Part shown: piece after piece, positions 1-9,084 of the stretch
Layout of the letters: each line of letters begins with the position of its first letter
Position numbering within the stretch: the stretch's first letter is position 1
Assembly: GCF_002288925.2 (NCBI RefSeq)
Contig: NW_022098049.1
Location: forward strand, 6,681,310 to 6,745,309
DNA length: 64,000 nucleotides
Direction: 5' to 3'
DNA from: Delphinapterus leucas
Lineage: Eukaryota; Chordata; Mammalia; Artiodactyla; Monodontidae
Notes under the pieces: generated by a model
What the model saw: the letters and a program-made list of their open reading frames with translations, nothing else
What the model was told of the DNA's origin: nothing
Databases searched by the model: none
Position numbers and translations under genes: made by a program

Positions 1-1149
1 TAGATTATACTCCATGTAAAATTATTACAAATATGGCTATATTTCCCTGTGGTGTGCAATATATCCTTGTTGTATATTTATTTTATACATAGTAGTTTTT
101 ACCTCTTAAACCCATACCCCTATCTTGTCCCTCTTCCCACTGGTAACCACTAGTTATTTCTCTGTATCTGTGAGCCTGTTTCTGCTTCATTATACATATT
201 CATTCGTTTTATTTTGTATATACCACATACATGTGATAACACACGGCATTTCACTAAGCATAATATTGTACTTTCTAGGTCCATACACATTGTTGCAAAT
301 GGCAGAATTTTATTCTTTATTATGGCCAAGTAATATTCCTGTGTGTGTGTGTGTGTACCATGTCTTCTTTATCCAGTCATCTGTTGATGGACACTTATAT
401 TGCTTCTATATATGGCTATCATAAATAATGCTGCTGTGAACATTGGGTTGCCTGTATCTTTCAGAATTAGTGTCTCTTTATACACTAATTAGCGTATCTT
501 TCAATCCCCTCACTTTCAGTCTGTGGGTGTCTTTAGCTCCGAAGTTTTTCTCCTATAAGCAGCGTATAGATGGGTCTTGATTTTTATCCAATCAGCCACC
601 TTATGTTTTTTGATTTGAGCATTTAGTCCACTGACATATAAAATTATTATTGATAGGTATGTATTTATTGCCATTTTATTTCTTGTTTTCCTATTGTTTT
701 TGTAGTTCTTCCCTGTTCTTTTTTATTTCGTTGTCTTTTGATGACTTTCTTTAATGGTATGTTTTCCTTTCTCTCTAGTTTTTGTGTTTCTATTGTAGGT
801 TTTTTATTTGTGGTTATCATGGGGTTCATATATGTTGACCTATATACCTACTTGTTTTAAACTGGTAGTCCTTTAAGTCCAAACACATTCTAAAAGATCT
901 ACATTTTTACACCTCTCTCCCACATTTTGTCTTTTTGATGCCATATTTTACATCTTAATGTTTATCCCTTTACTGATTATTGTAGTTACAGTCAATTTTA
1001 TGTCTTTTAATATTTGTACTAGCTTATTTAAATGGTTAATCCACAGCCTTTACTGTATTTTTGCCTTTATTAGTGGGATTTTTCCTTTCCTATAGATTCT
1101 TACTTCTTTTTACAGCCTTTACTTTTCCACTTAGAGAACTTTTAACATT

Positions 1150-1996
1150 TCTTTTAGAGTCAGTTTAATAGTGGTGAACTCTCAGGTTTTGTTTATCTGA
1201 GAAGTTTTTTATCTCTTCTTCAATTCTAAATAATAATCTTGCTGGGTAGAGTATCCTAGGTTGCAGGTTTTTCCCTGTCAGCACTTTGAATATATTATGC
1301 CACTCCCTTCAGGCCTTTAAAGTTTCTGCAGAAAAATTAGTCGATAGCATTATGAGGGTTCCCTTATGTATGACTTTGTCTCTTGCTGCTTTTAAAATTC
1401 TATCTTTAACTTTTGACATTTTAATTGCAATATTTTTTGGTGTGGTTATATTTGGGTTCATCTTGTTTGGACCCTCTGTGCTTCCTGTACCTGGATATCT
1501 GTTTCCCTCTTCAGGTTTGGGAATTTTTCAGCCATAATTTCATTAGATACATTTTTGACCCCCTTGTCTTTCTCTTCTCCTTCTGGGACCCCTATAATGT
1601 AAATGTTGGTATGCTTGCTATTGTCCCAGATATCCCTTAAACTGTTCTCATTTTTCAAAATTTGTTTTTGTTTGATGTTCTGACTAGATGATTTCTATTC
1701 AGTCTTCCAGATCACTTGAGCATTCTTCTGTATCACCTAGTCTGCGTTAATTCCTTTGAGTGTGTTTTTCATTTTAGTTATTGTATTTTTCACTTCTGAG
1801 TTATTCATTTTTGTTATCTTGTTCCTTGTTAAAATTCTCACCGTGTTCATCTATTCTTTTCTTTCATTCAGTTAGCTTTCTTACTACTAAGGCTTTGAAT
1901 TCTTTACCTGGTAAATTGATTATTTGTTTCATTTGGTTTATTTTTTAGGGGTTTTCTATTGCTCTTCAATTGAGACAAATTCCTCTGTCTTCTCAT
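1150..1996 (-). pseudogene. L1 ORF1 remnant (RNA-binding ORF1p), broken
   Basis: The start codon lies at 1996-1994 in the usual L1 context (AAAATGAGAAGA). A readable part at 1658-1458 gives NSLRDIWDNSKHTNIYIIGVP, the entry to the ORF1p RNA-recognition domain (RNP2-like IIGVPEGEE), and ...IMAEKFPNLKRETDIQVQEAQR. The C-terminal domain region (1350-1175) is also recognisable. Several stops and frame changes break it. In active L1 this protein trimerises and coats the L1 RNA; this copy cannot make it. Confidence 0.8.
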
Positions 1997-3269
1997 TTTG
2001 CTTAACTTTATCTCTAGGGCATGAGGTGAAACAGTTTCCTGTTGTGGTCCTGAAGGGATGTCCTTATGTGGGAGCCTCCCTATATAATCTGTGTGTGCAC
2101 AGTGGCTTTGGTGGAAGAACTGGCCTTGAATGAACATAATTAAAATCTTTCCTCAATGTGTGCTGGCACCTATCACCTTGGTAGAAGGTGGTGCTGAAAA
2201 TGGAGGGGCTAGAGTCAGAGCCAGATGTGAGTCAGGGTTTCCCCTTTGGTCAGTAGCCATTATCACCCAGTGAGGGATGGGGACGGGTCCCATGTTGCTG
2301 GAGCAGAAGCCCTGAGGGTTGAGCCTGAGCTGGCTCTGTTCCCTTTAAGTGTGTGCTCTCCCCACCCTAGCATCTGCAACCTCACCCCCAAATGGGAACA
2401 GTTCTGGAGGAACAGGAGTGGTATGGGCACTCATGGTGGGTTGGGGCATTGGCTGTGGCACTTCAGCTGGGGTCAGAGACCCAGACGGCTTTGGATGCGC
2501 TACTTGTGTAAGCACCAGTAACGGCTGCCCCCACCTTACTCAAGACGCCACTTCAGGTCTGAGCTTCCTTTGTCCCCCACAGCTGAGCTCTCCCTTCAGC
2601 CTTTGCTGCCCTCATCCCAGTGTGGAACTGTGCCACAGGGCATTGGGGCCTGTGTGGGCTCTTGGCATGGATCGGGATGGGGCTGTCGTGGTCCAGCCAC
2701 AGACAGAGATCAAGGCTGCTTCTGATGTGCTGCCTGTGTAAGTGCCAGTAATGCTGCCCCTGCCCCGCTCACATGTGGCTTTGGGTCTGAGCCACCTTTG
2801 TGTCTCAGAGCTAAGCTTTCGCCTAGGATGTGGCAGTCCTTGCCCCAGTGTGGAACTGTGTTGTGAGGCAGGCGGGGCTGGAGTCATCACTCAGCTCAGG
2901 CTGGGACATGTGCAGTGTCAGTCGGGGGAGGCCAGGCAGCCACTGGAGCGGCTCTCAGTCCACACTCTCCACCCTGCCTCAGCAGCAAGCAAGCACGCAC
3001 ACTTCTCATGAGCAGAGCCCAGGCTTCCCACAGGCCTTCTGTTAGTCCAGTGGCCCTCCAACCAGCTAATGGGGCTCATCTTACCTGTGCTGGACCCAGG
3101 CCTTACCTGTGCTGGACCCAGGCCTGGGGAGCTGAAAATGTGGCTGGAACAGCTCCCTCCCCAGGGAGGGTCTCTGCCCGTGTCACAGCCCTTCTCAGTC
3201 CCCTCTCAGAGGCACAGTTCCAGAGCTGATCACTTCTGTTCCCTCCCTACCTGATTCGTATGGATCTTT

Positions 3270-3378
3270 TTTTTTTTTTTAATGGCTCTTTCATTTATTT
3301 AAATATACTCCAGTCTCTCCTCTTATAATTAACTCTGCCAGGACCCCGCATGCCTCTTCTTTTTCTTTTAATTTGTTT
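3270..3378 (-). mobile_element. Short poly(A)-tailed retro-inserted fragment of unknown origin inside the L1 5' UTR
   Basis: About 109 bp is flanked by a direct repeat GTATGGATCTTT (3258-3269 and 3379-3390), which looks like a target-site duplication. On the minus strand the insert ends in a long A run preceded 13 nt upstream by AATAAA (complement at 3294-3299). This is the structure of a 5'-truncated, reverse-transcribed mRNA 3' end. I do not recognise the source transcript. One minus-strand frame stays open up to a TGA overlapping the AATAAA. Confidence 0.6.
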
Positions 3379-3525
3379 GTATGGATCTTTCTTACAGGCT
3401 TGGTGGTTTTGGAGCCTTTCTGCCGGTCTCCAGTTTTCAGTGAGAATTGTTCCACATTTAGATGTGTTGTAATGTGTTTGTGGGCGGGGGAGGGGACTCT
3501 GCCATCTTAATCTCTCTTCTTCCTC

Positions 3526-3689
3526 TTTGTACAGATATATTCAACCTCTTTTTTTTTCTTCTGGATTTTTCTTTTGTCTACTTTTTTTTCTAGTTTGGTG
3601 TTGGTCCTTTAATTTTTGATTTGTTACACTTAAACTGTGTCTTAAGGGAATTAGCTTGAGCATGTCAGTAAAGGTAGATTATAGAAAGG
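3526..3689. other. Unassigned T-rich sequence
   Basis: Pyrimidine-rich sequence flanking the L1 5' end, with several T8-T9 runs. No gene or repeat is recognised. Confidence 0.4.
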
Positions 3690-3850
3690 CAGATAAAGGT
3701 AACTCAATAAATGTGGATGAGTGATGTCATGCTAAAAATAGTTTTTATAGATGAAGTTGCAAAGTTAAAGAATTCACTGAATTTTCACACTGGTTAATTA
3801 GCTGGGATTTTAATCCAGGCCTGATTGACTAAAAATCCTATGCTTTGAAA
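3690..3850 (-). repeat. MIR SINE fragment, antisense
   Basis: Contains the antisense MIR tRNA-side motif 'AGCTGGGATT..AATCCAGGCCTG.TTGACT' near 3795-3830. Diverged, so the edges are approximate. Confidence 0.5.
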
Positions 3851-3891
3851 GATTATACTTATTTTCCCATGTGTCAAGAGACAGACTGGCA

Positions 3892-3893
3892 GT

Positions 3894-3934
<41 letters not shown>
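3892..3934 (+). repeat. (TG)n microsatellite
   Basis: An almost pure TG dinucleotide run of about 21 units. It produces a meaningless VCVCVC open frame. Confidence 0.95.
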
Positions 3935-3936
<2 letters not shown>

Positions 3937-3984
3937 ATGATCACTACAGCAATCTTGGAATTATCGTTCATGCAGGATTCATAT

Positions 3985-4120
3985 TCTAGCCATTCATATA
4001 TTAGTCATATGAATTTCAGCAAGATATTTAAACTTTGTAAGCACCACTTTCTTCACCTGTAAAAGGGGATATGGTAATAATTACTTACCTCTCAGTACCT
4101 AACTTTTCACATATGTATGA
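3985..4120 (+). repeat. MIR SINE fragment
   Basis: Core and tail of a MIR: 'CAAGATATTTAAACTTTG..', 'TTCTTCACCTGTAAAAGGGGATA', then 'TAATAATTACTTACCTC'. These match the conserved core in order. Confidence 0.7.
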
Positions 4121-4744
4121 TTTTCATACAGATCAAATGTTGTAAAAATTACACGTGTTCTCACCTCATATGAAAATTAAATGAAAAGTGGCAGTCCCTA
4201 GGAGGTCATGAGGCCCATTCTTTTTTTTTCTTTGCTTAGTTTGAGAGGCAATTCTTAAACATTAGTCAGATGACAGAGAAGAAGGTTTCCTTAGGCCCCC
4301 TCAAATCACACAGCAGCCCAATACAGTCTCCACCTAAAATATGGGTGGAATTTGCAAAAGTTTCTGGATGGATGTTCCTCCTGTGGAGAATTTATGACAA
4401 CTTTTCCAAAACTTTCCCTCAATCTTTATTATATTCTGTTAATGAGTCAGTGGACTTTTGGCAGGAAGGACAAGTTTCCTTTGGTTCAAACCTTTCTATA
4501 GAGGGTTCTGATTAATCTATCTGATGGTCTAAAATCCAAATAACATATGCAATCTTTGGCTGAAAAAGCTCACCCGTGGTGTTATAACAATAATTCCTTC
4601 TCCTTGTTTTCATATATAACCTTTTGGAAATATTTCTGTTGGAGCCAACATTTCTATATTTTGGAAACTTGGCCTATGGACGGATGATGGCTCAAGTCTG
4701 CCGTTTATTTTCCTTTCAGGGTGTACTAGACCTGGAAGAATGGC
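4121..4744. other. Unique sequence
   Basis: No recognisable gene or repeat. An 81-codon open frame at 4270-4515 has no features I can tie to a protein family and is within chance length. Confidence 0.4.
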
Positions 4745-4760
4745 TGTTAGACTATTTCTT

Positions 4761-5083
4761 TTTTTTTTTTAACATCTTTATTGGAGTATAATTGCTTTAC
4801 AATGTTGTGTTAGTTTCTGCTTTATAACAAAGTGAATCAGCTATACATATACATATATCCCCATATCTCTTCCCTCTTGCGTCTCCCTCCCCCCCACCCC
4901 CCCTATCCCCCCCCCCCAGGCGGTCACAAAGCACCGAGCTGATCTCCCTGTGCTATGCGGCTGCTTCCCACTAGCTATCTATTTTACGTTTGGTAGTGTA
5001 TATGTGTCCATGCCGCTCTCTCACTTCGTCCCAGCTTACCCTTCCCCCTCCCCGTGTCCTCAAGTCCGTTCTCTATGTCTGCA
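4761..5083 (-). mobile_element. 5'-truncated L1, antisense 3' UTR only
   Basis: The insert starts with a T run (poly(A) tail in antisense) and covers the artiodactyl/cetacean L1 3' UTR. It is flanked by a 16-bp direct repeat TGTTAGACTATTTCTT (4745-4760) and TGTTAGGCTATTTCTT (5084-5099) with one mismatch. It holds a C-rich block (about 4887-4918), the complement of the G-rich 3' UTR motif. It is from the same family as the full-length L1 at 44133-49908. Confidence 0.9.
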
Positions 5084-5221
5084 TGTTAGGCTATTTCTTA
5101 AAGAAAATTTTGTAGGACAACCCAGTGTAATGTGGGATAAAGCCCTTTTCTCTGTCTTCCATATCGGAGTGCATATTCATTTCAAGATGTTTTTCCTAAC
5201 CCCCCAATTTAAAGTAGCTAC

Positions 5222-5575
5222 ACCCCCAGCATTCACTTCTGTAAAGGGCCAGAGAGTAAATATTTTAGGCTTTGCGGTCCATATGGTCCCTGTTGCAGCT
5301 ACTGAACTGTGCCACTGCAGCATGAAATCAGCCACAGACAACATGTAAACAAATGAGCAGGGCTGTGAGCCAAAAAACTTTATTTATAGACACTGAAATT
5401 TGAATTTCCTATAATCTTCATGTGTCACACAATATGATTCTACTTTTGATATTTTTCCAACAATTGAAAAATTGTAAAAATCATTCTTAAATCACAGACC
5501 GTATAAAACCAGGCAGTAGGCTATGATTGTGCCTGTGGACTGTAGTCTGACCTCTTGTTCTAAAACACTGCTTTG
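5222..5575 (+). mobile_element. hAT-type non-autonomous DNA transposon relic
   Basis: Matches the well-known mammalian hAT repeat with 'GTAAAGGGCCAGA.AGTAAATATTTTAGGC', 'CCATATGGTC', 'AACTTTATTTATA' and a terminal 'GTGGACTGTAGTCTGACCTC'. A second copy in the opposite orientation lies at 20872-21725. No transposase coding is present. The subfamily is not assigned. Confidence 0.7.
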
Positions 5576-5584
5576 TTTAGGATT

Positions 5585-5755
5585 TTTTTACATCACTTGT
5601 TATTATTGAATCTATTTATGTACTTATATTGTCTCTGTACTATCTTGTGCTAGAGTCTAAGCTCTGTCTCTGTAAAAGAAGGGACTTTATGTCCTGTTCA
5701 CCCCTGCGAATAGCATCACAGACACTCAGTAAATATGTATTGAATGTACAGATCT
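5585..5755 (+). repeat. L2 LINE 3' end fragment
   Basis: Ends with the typical L2 tail order: 'AGGGACTTTATGTCCTGTTCACCCC', 'AGCATCACAGACACTCAGTAAATA', 'TATTGAATG'. Confidence 0.65.
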
Positions 5756-5874
5756 GCAGCTTTCTGCTAAAGCAGTCCTTCTAAATAAGTAATTCATTTA
5801 ACATGTAGAGCATATTGAATTCTTTAAGTGGTTCATATTTTTTTTTCAAATTTCACATATCATAGAGAATTTCA

Positions 5875-6430
5875 TGGTGAAGAAACAGTACAGAAAAACG
5901 TTTTCAGGCTTTGGAGTTACGAAGCTCAGCCCATTCTATCAATTAGTGTTTGTGATATTGAGTAACTTATTAAACCTGTCTGTTTTCTCAACTATAAAAA
6001 TGGAATAGTAATAGTAGCTGTTTTTTTTTTTTAATTTTTATTTTATTATTATTATTATTATTTGGCTGTGTTGGGTCTTTGCTGCTCCTCACAGGCTTTC
6101 TCTACCTGCGGTGTGGGGGCTACTCTTCGTTGAGGTGAGCGGGCTTCCCATTGTGGTGGCTTCTCCTATTGAGGAGCACGGGCTCTAGATGTTGAGGAGC
6201 ACGGGCTCTAGATGTGTGGGCTTCATTAGTTGCAGCTCGGGGGCTCAGCAGCTGTGGCTCACGGGCTCCAGAGCACAGGCTCAGCAGTTGTGGCGCACGG
6301 GCTTAGTTGCTCCGCGGCATGTGGGATCCTCCCAGACCAGGGCCCGAACCCGTGTCTCCTGCATTGGCAGGCGGATTCTTAACCACTGTGCCACCAGGGA
6401 AGCCCAATAGTAGCTGTTTTGTAAGACTTA
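5875..6430 (+). repeat. MIR SINE split by a younger SINE
   Basis: 'AGGCTTTGGAGTTACG..', 'GATATTGAGTAACTTATTAAACC', 'TTTTCTCAACTATAAAAATGGAATAGTAATAG' is a MIR core. The tRNA SINE at 6021-6405 inserted in its tail and duplicated the target. Confidence 0.75.
6021..6405 (-). mobile_element. tRNA-derived SINE, long CHR type, antisense
   Basis: Read on the minus strand it starts GGGCTTCCCTGGTGGCACAG with the Pol III A box and the B-box-like GGGTTCGGGCC, and has the long 3' body ending in a poly(A)/(TTA)n-type tail. It is flanked by a perfect 15-bp direct repeat AATAGTAGCTGTTTT (6010-6024 overlapping the tail, and 6406-6420). Inside is a perfect 23-bp tandem duplication (6169-6191 and 6192-6214). 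Being the longer form it is older than the short SINEs in the window. Confidence 0.9.
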
Positions 6431-7735
6431 CGGTGGGGTCTCTTCTTGATCTTCCATTTTCCTCCCCAAGCCCACTCCCCACCCTTCTCCACCCTGTTCT
6501 GTGCCCTGGTAGGTCAACATGTAAGGACCACATCAGTGGTATGCCTTGTCCTCTGGATTCAAGTTGGGTTTTGCCATTGGGGGGAGGGAGAAGAATGAGG
6601 TAAGAAGTATTTTTCTCTTAACTTGCTCCTAAGTTTCAAGACTGGCTATGTTCCTGGAAGAAAAGTGTCAGCTCACAAAATCACGAATTTATAGATGTGC
6701 TGTAATGTACCTAATCAGTGTAAGAACGACTGTGCAACTATCTCCAGGGTACGGCACTGTCCTCCATGGTCTCTCTATACCTGCAACATTAAAAATAGTC
6801 TCTTTATTCAAGTCTCAAATAATCCTAAATTCCTTCTGGGACCCTGAACTGATCTTAGAAGTTTAAAGAGAAAGTCCTTGAGAATAAATGGTAGCTCAAA
6901 TTGAAACTATTCTTAGAAATCTGGTTTTGCTGTCTTTGAAATTATGTTAAAATACTGAATGATTCCTCTTGATTCATGTTCCTCTACAGAGTTATGAACT
7001 AAGGGGTGTCTACAAGGTACATCCCTGCTTTGCTGAAACATTTTTTTTCTCACAAGATACTTAACATCAGGAAAATTTAGATCAAGATATGCACTTTCAA
7101 ATTCTCTTGAAAAGGTCACACCTTCTGACTATACCAGGCTGGCCCACTTCATGGCCATGATAAACTGGAGCTGAGTAGCATTTAACCATTCCCAGGGGCT
7201 TTGAACTTGGCAGGCAACTTTGTCCCCACCACTCCCTACTGTGCAGTACTCCTAGTTCTGTGGTTTTTGTTAGCTACCTAGCCCCTGTGAACATTTTCTT
7301 AGAGAATAAGAGGCAAAGTCATCAGCCCCCAGGGAGGCTGGGGGAAAAGGGAATAAGGAGCAAAATGGTGCATACAGCCATCTAGGAGAATAGGAGAGTG
7401 ACAAGACTTGGATGGAGTAGGATTGCAAGATGGAGAAAAAAAGGTCCTCTTGGAATTCTGGGTTATAATTGGAAATTGTGATCCATGAGTGGGGCTATGT
7501 GTATTTATGCCACCCCTTTTGCTTTTCTGGGTAGATGTGGAAGAGACAGCAGGTTGGGCTTGACCAGGCTAGGGTTTTGCCCAGAGAGCAAGAGAGGCCA
7601 GAAAGATGAGACTCTTTGTAAAGGAAGGAATATAATGGTGGGTCATGGAATCTGGGGTGGTTAAAGAGGGAATGTGGACATGAAGGGGTGATGGACACTG
7701 AAAAAAAGGTGCCTCATGGTTAAGAACATTCCCTG
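6430..7735. other. Unique sequence
   Basis: No gene recognised. Open frames here (longest 72 codons) are chance length. Parts may be very old repeat, but nothing clear. Confidence 0.4.
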
Positions 7736-7930
7736 TGTACAGTGGAGCCAGACTGCATGGACTCAAATCTTATCTTTATACTAGCTGGGTAAATATATAT
7801 ACTCTGTTATAATATAATATATATAAAGTATAGAGTATCACTATATAATATATATTGTATATACTTTATATATGTAAAGCGTTTAGAACACTGCCTGGCT
7901 CATGGTAAGTGCTATGCAGTGCTACAAGAA
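7736..7930 (+). repeat. MIR SINE with an internal AT expansion
   Basis: Left part 'AGTGGAGCCAGACTGCATGGACTCAAATC' and right part 'GTAAAGCGTTTAGAACACTGCCTGGC' are the two halves of a MIR. Between them (about 7793-7873) is an AT-rich tract with a 14-bp perfect inverted repeat (7819-7832 with 7860-7873, 27-nt loop). Confidence 0.75.
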
Positions 7931-7977
7931 TATTTTTCATGCCCTACATGGAATTCGATTTTAAAAATAAACCTTTA

Positions 7978-8190
7978 GGGCTTCCCTGGTGGCGCAGTGG
8001 TTGAGAGTCTGCCTGCCGATGCAGCGGACACGGGTTCGTGCCCCGGTCCGGGAAGATCCCACATGCCGCGGAGCGGCTGGGCGCGTGAGCCATGGCCGCT
8101 GAGCCTGCGCGTCCGGAGCCTGTGCTCCACAACGGGAGAGGCCACAGCAGTGAGAGGCCCTCGTACCGCAAAAAAAAAAAAAACAAAAAC
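7978..8190 (+). mobile_element. tRNA-derived SINE, short CHR type
   Basis: The tRNA head has A box TGGCGCAGTGG and B box GGTTCGTGCCC, followed by the body and an A-rich tail. The flanking 9-bp direct repeat is AAACCTTTA (7969-7977 and 8191-8199). Young-looking and close to the other copies in sequence. Confidence 0.95.
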
Positions 8191-8199
8191 AAACCTTTA

Positions 8200-9084
8200 A
8201 CTTACATTTTTAATTAATATATTTATTGACTGTCTATAATGTAAAAAGAACATTAAGAGGTATTCTCTGGGGGCTGGAGAGGTAAGTCGGCTATGAAGCT
8301 GATCAGAGATTCACAGAGCATCTTTAGGGCATATAAAGGGATAAGCCCCATAAAAGAAAACACAGAGAAGGCTCTATATGGGGGGTGGGGGGTGTTCCTT
8401 ACTGACATGCTCAGGTGTGGACACACAGCAGGAAAAATCAAGTGGCTACTACGTGAGATTCACCAGTAGGTGCTGAGCCTGGGATTTCATGGATTTTTCT
8501 AACATCGCCTTTGAAGCAGAGATGGGAATTTCCCCAAAGGCTTATTGATAGAATTTCTAATAGTGTGCCAGTCGAAGTTGGGAGATATTTTTGAGCAGGT
8601 GGAACTTTTTTTTACTAAGTAGTTTTTGTTTTGAAGAAAAAATACTACAGGGCATGTGTGGTGGCAAACATGTCAAGCAATAAAAATGACTGTAGAGTGA
8701 TGATGGACTTCGCATCCAACACTCAGCCCCTTTCTAGAGCAATGATAGTTACCAGTTGTTTGTGTCTATCAAAAGATACTCTTTTCAATAGGATTATGTA
8801 TATTTATACACTTTTTTTTTTCTTTACGTCCAATGAAACACACTGCCCTGAATCTTGTGATTTTTCAGTAGTGGGGATTATTCCAAATATGTCCAAAGTT
8901 GTCCGCATTATAGATGTGCTGTCCATAAAGCATTTCATCCATCCCCCATTGGCATACATTCACCTACCTTCTAAATGTTTGCTCTTAAAACCGACATGGC
9001 CACAAAAGTCATGGTATATAATTCTTTTGTATACGTGCTGGTTGCCTGAAGGATGAAAGCAAAATTGTTAGATGATGTATGCAC
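8200..9084. other. Unique or very old sequence
   Basis: No gene is supported. A 141-codon frame (8631-9056, plus) runs through AT-rich sequence, has no domain I recognise and abuts an ancient L1. The last part may be old L1 3' UTR. Confidence 0.35.

Larger units (their letters stand above)
1..3525 (-). mobile_element. L1 retrotransposon, antisense, internally deleted, 3' side cut by window start
   Basis: Reading the minus strand, this is an older mammalian L1. A 5' UTR (about 3525-2000) is followed by ORF1 remains (1996-1150), the inter-ORF spacer (about 1150-600), a short stretch matching the very start of ORF2 (about 600-490), then a jump to the ORF2 C-terminal region and 3' UTR (about 475-1). 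Most of ORF2, including the reverse transcriptase, is missing at the junction near 475-500. The 5' UTR is GC-rich and contains a 22-bp perfect tandem duplication (3080-3101 and 3102-3123). The outer 5' edge is estimated from the GATGGCAGAG-type start motif. The same family occurs in sense orientation at 33458-39021. Confidence 0.85.

Noticed and set aside
2246..3229. Cluster of 60-130 codon frames on both strands
   Set aside because: All lie in the GC-rich L1 5' UTR, which is non-coding.
3871..4062. Frame with a VCVCVC repeat
   Set aside because: Product of the (TG)n microsatellite.
4950..5348. 132-codon plus-strand frame
   Set aside because: Spans the antisense L1 3' UTR and runs into a hAT relic, so it is chimeric repeat sequence.
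7978..8060. tRNA-like sequence with A and B boxes (also at 32063, 39801, 43732, 48873, 63821)
   Set aside because: These are the heads of tRNA-derived SINEs followed by a SINE body and A-rich tail, with target duplications. They are not functional tRNA genes.
8631..9056. 141-codon plus-strand frame
   Set aside because: AT-rich sequence beside an ancient L1, no domain recognised, start context unremarkable.
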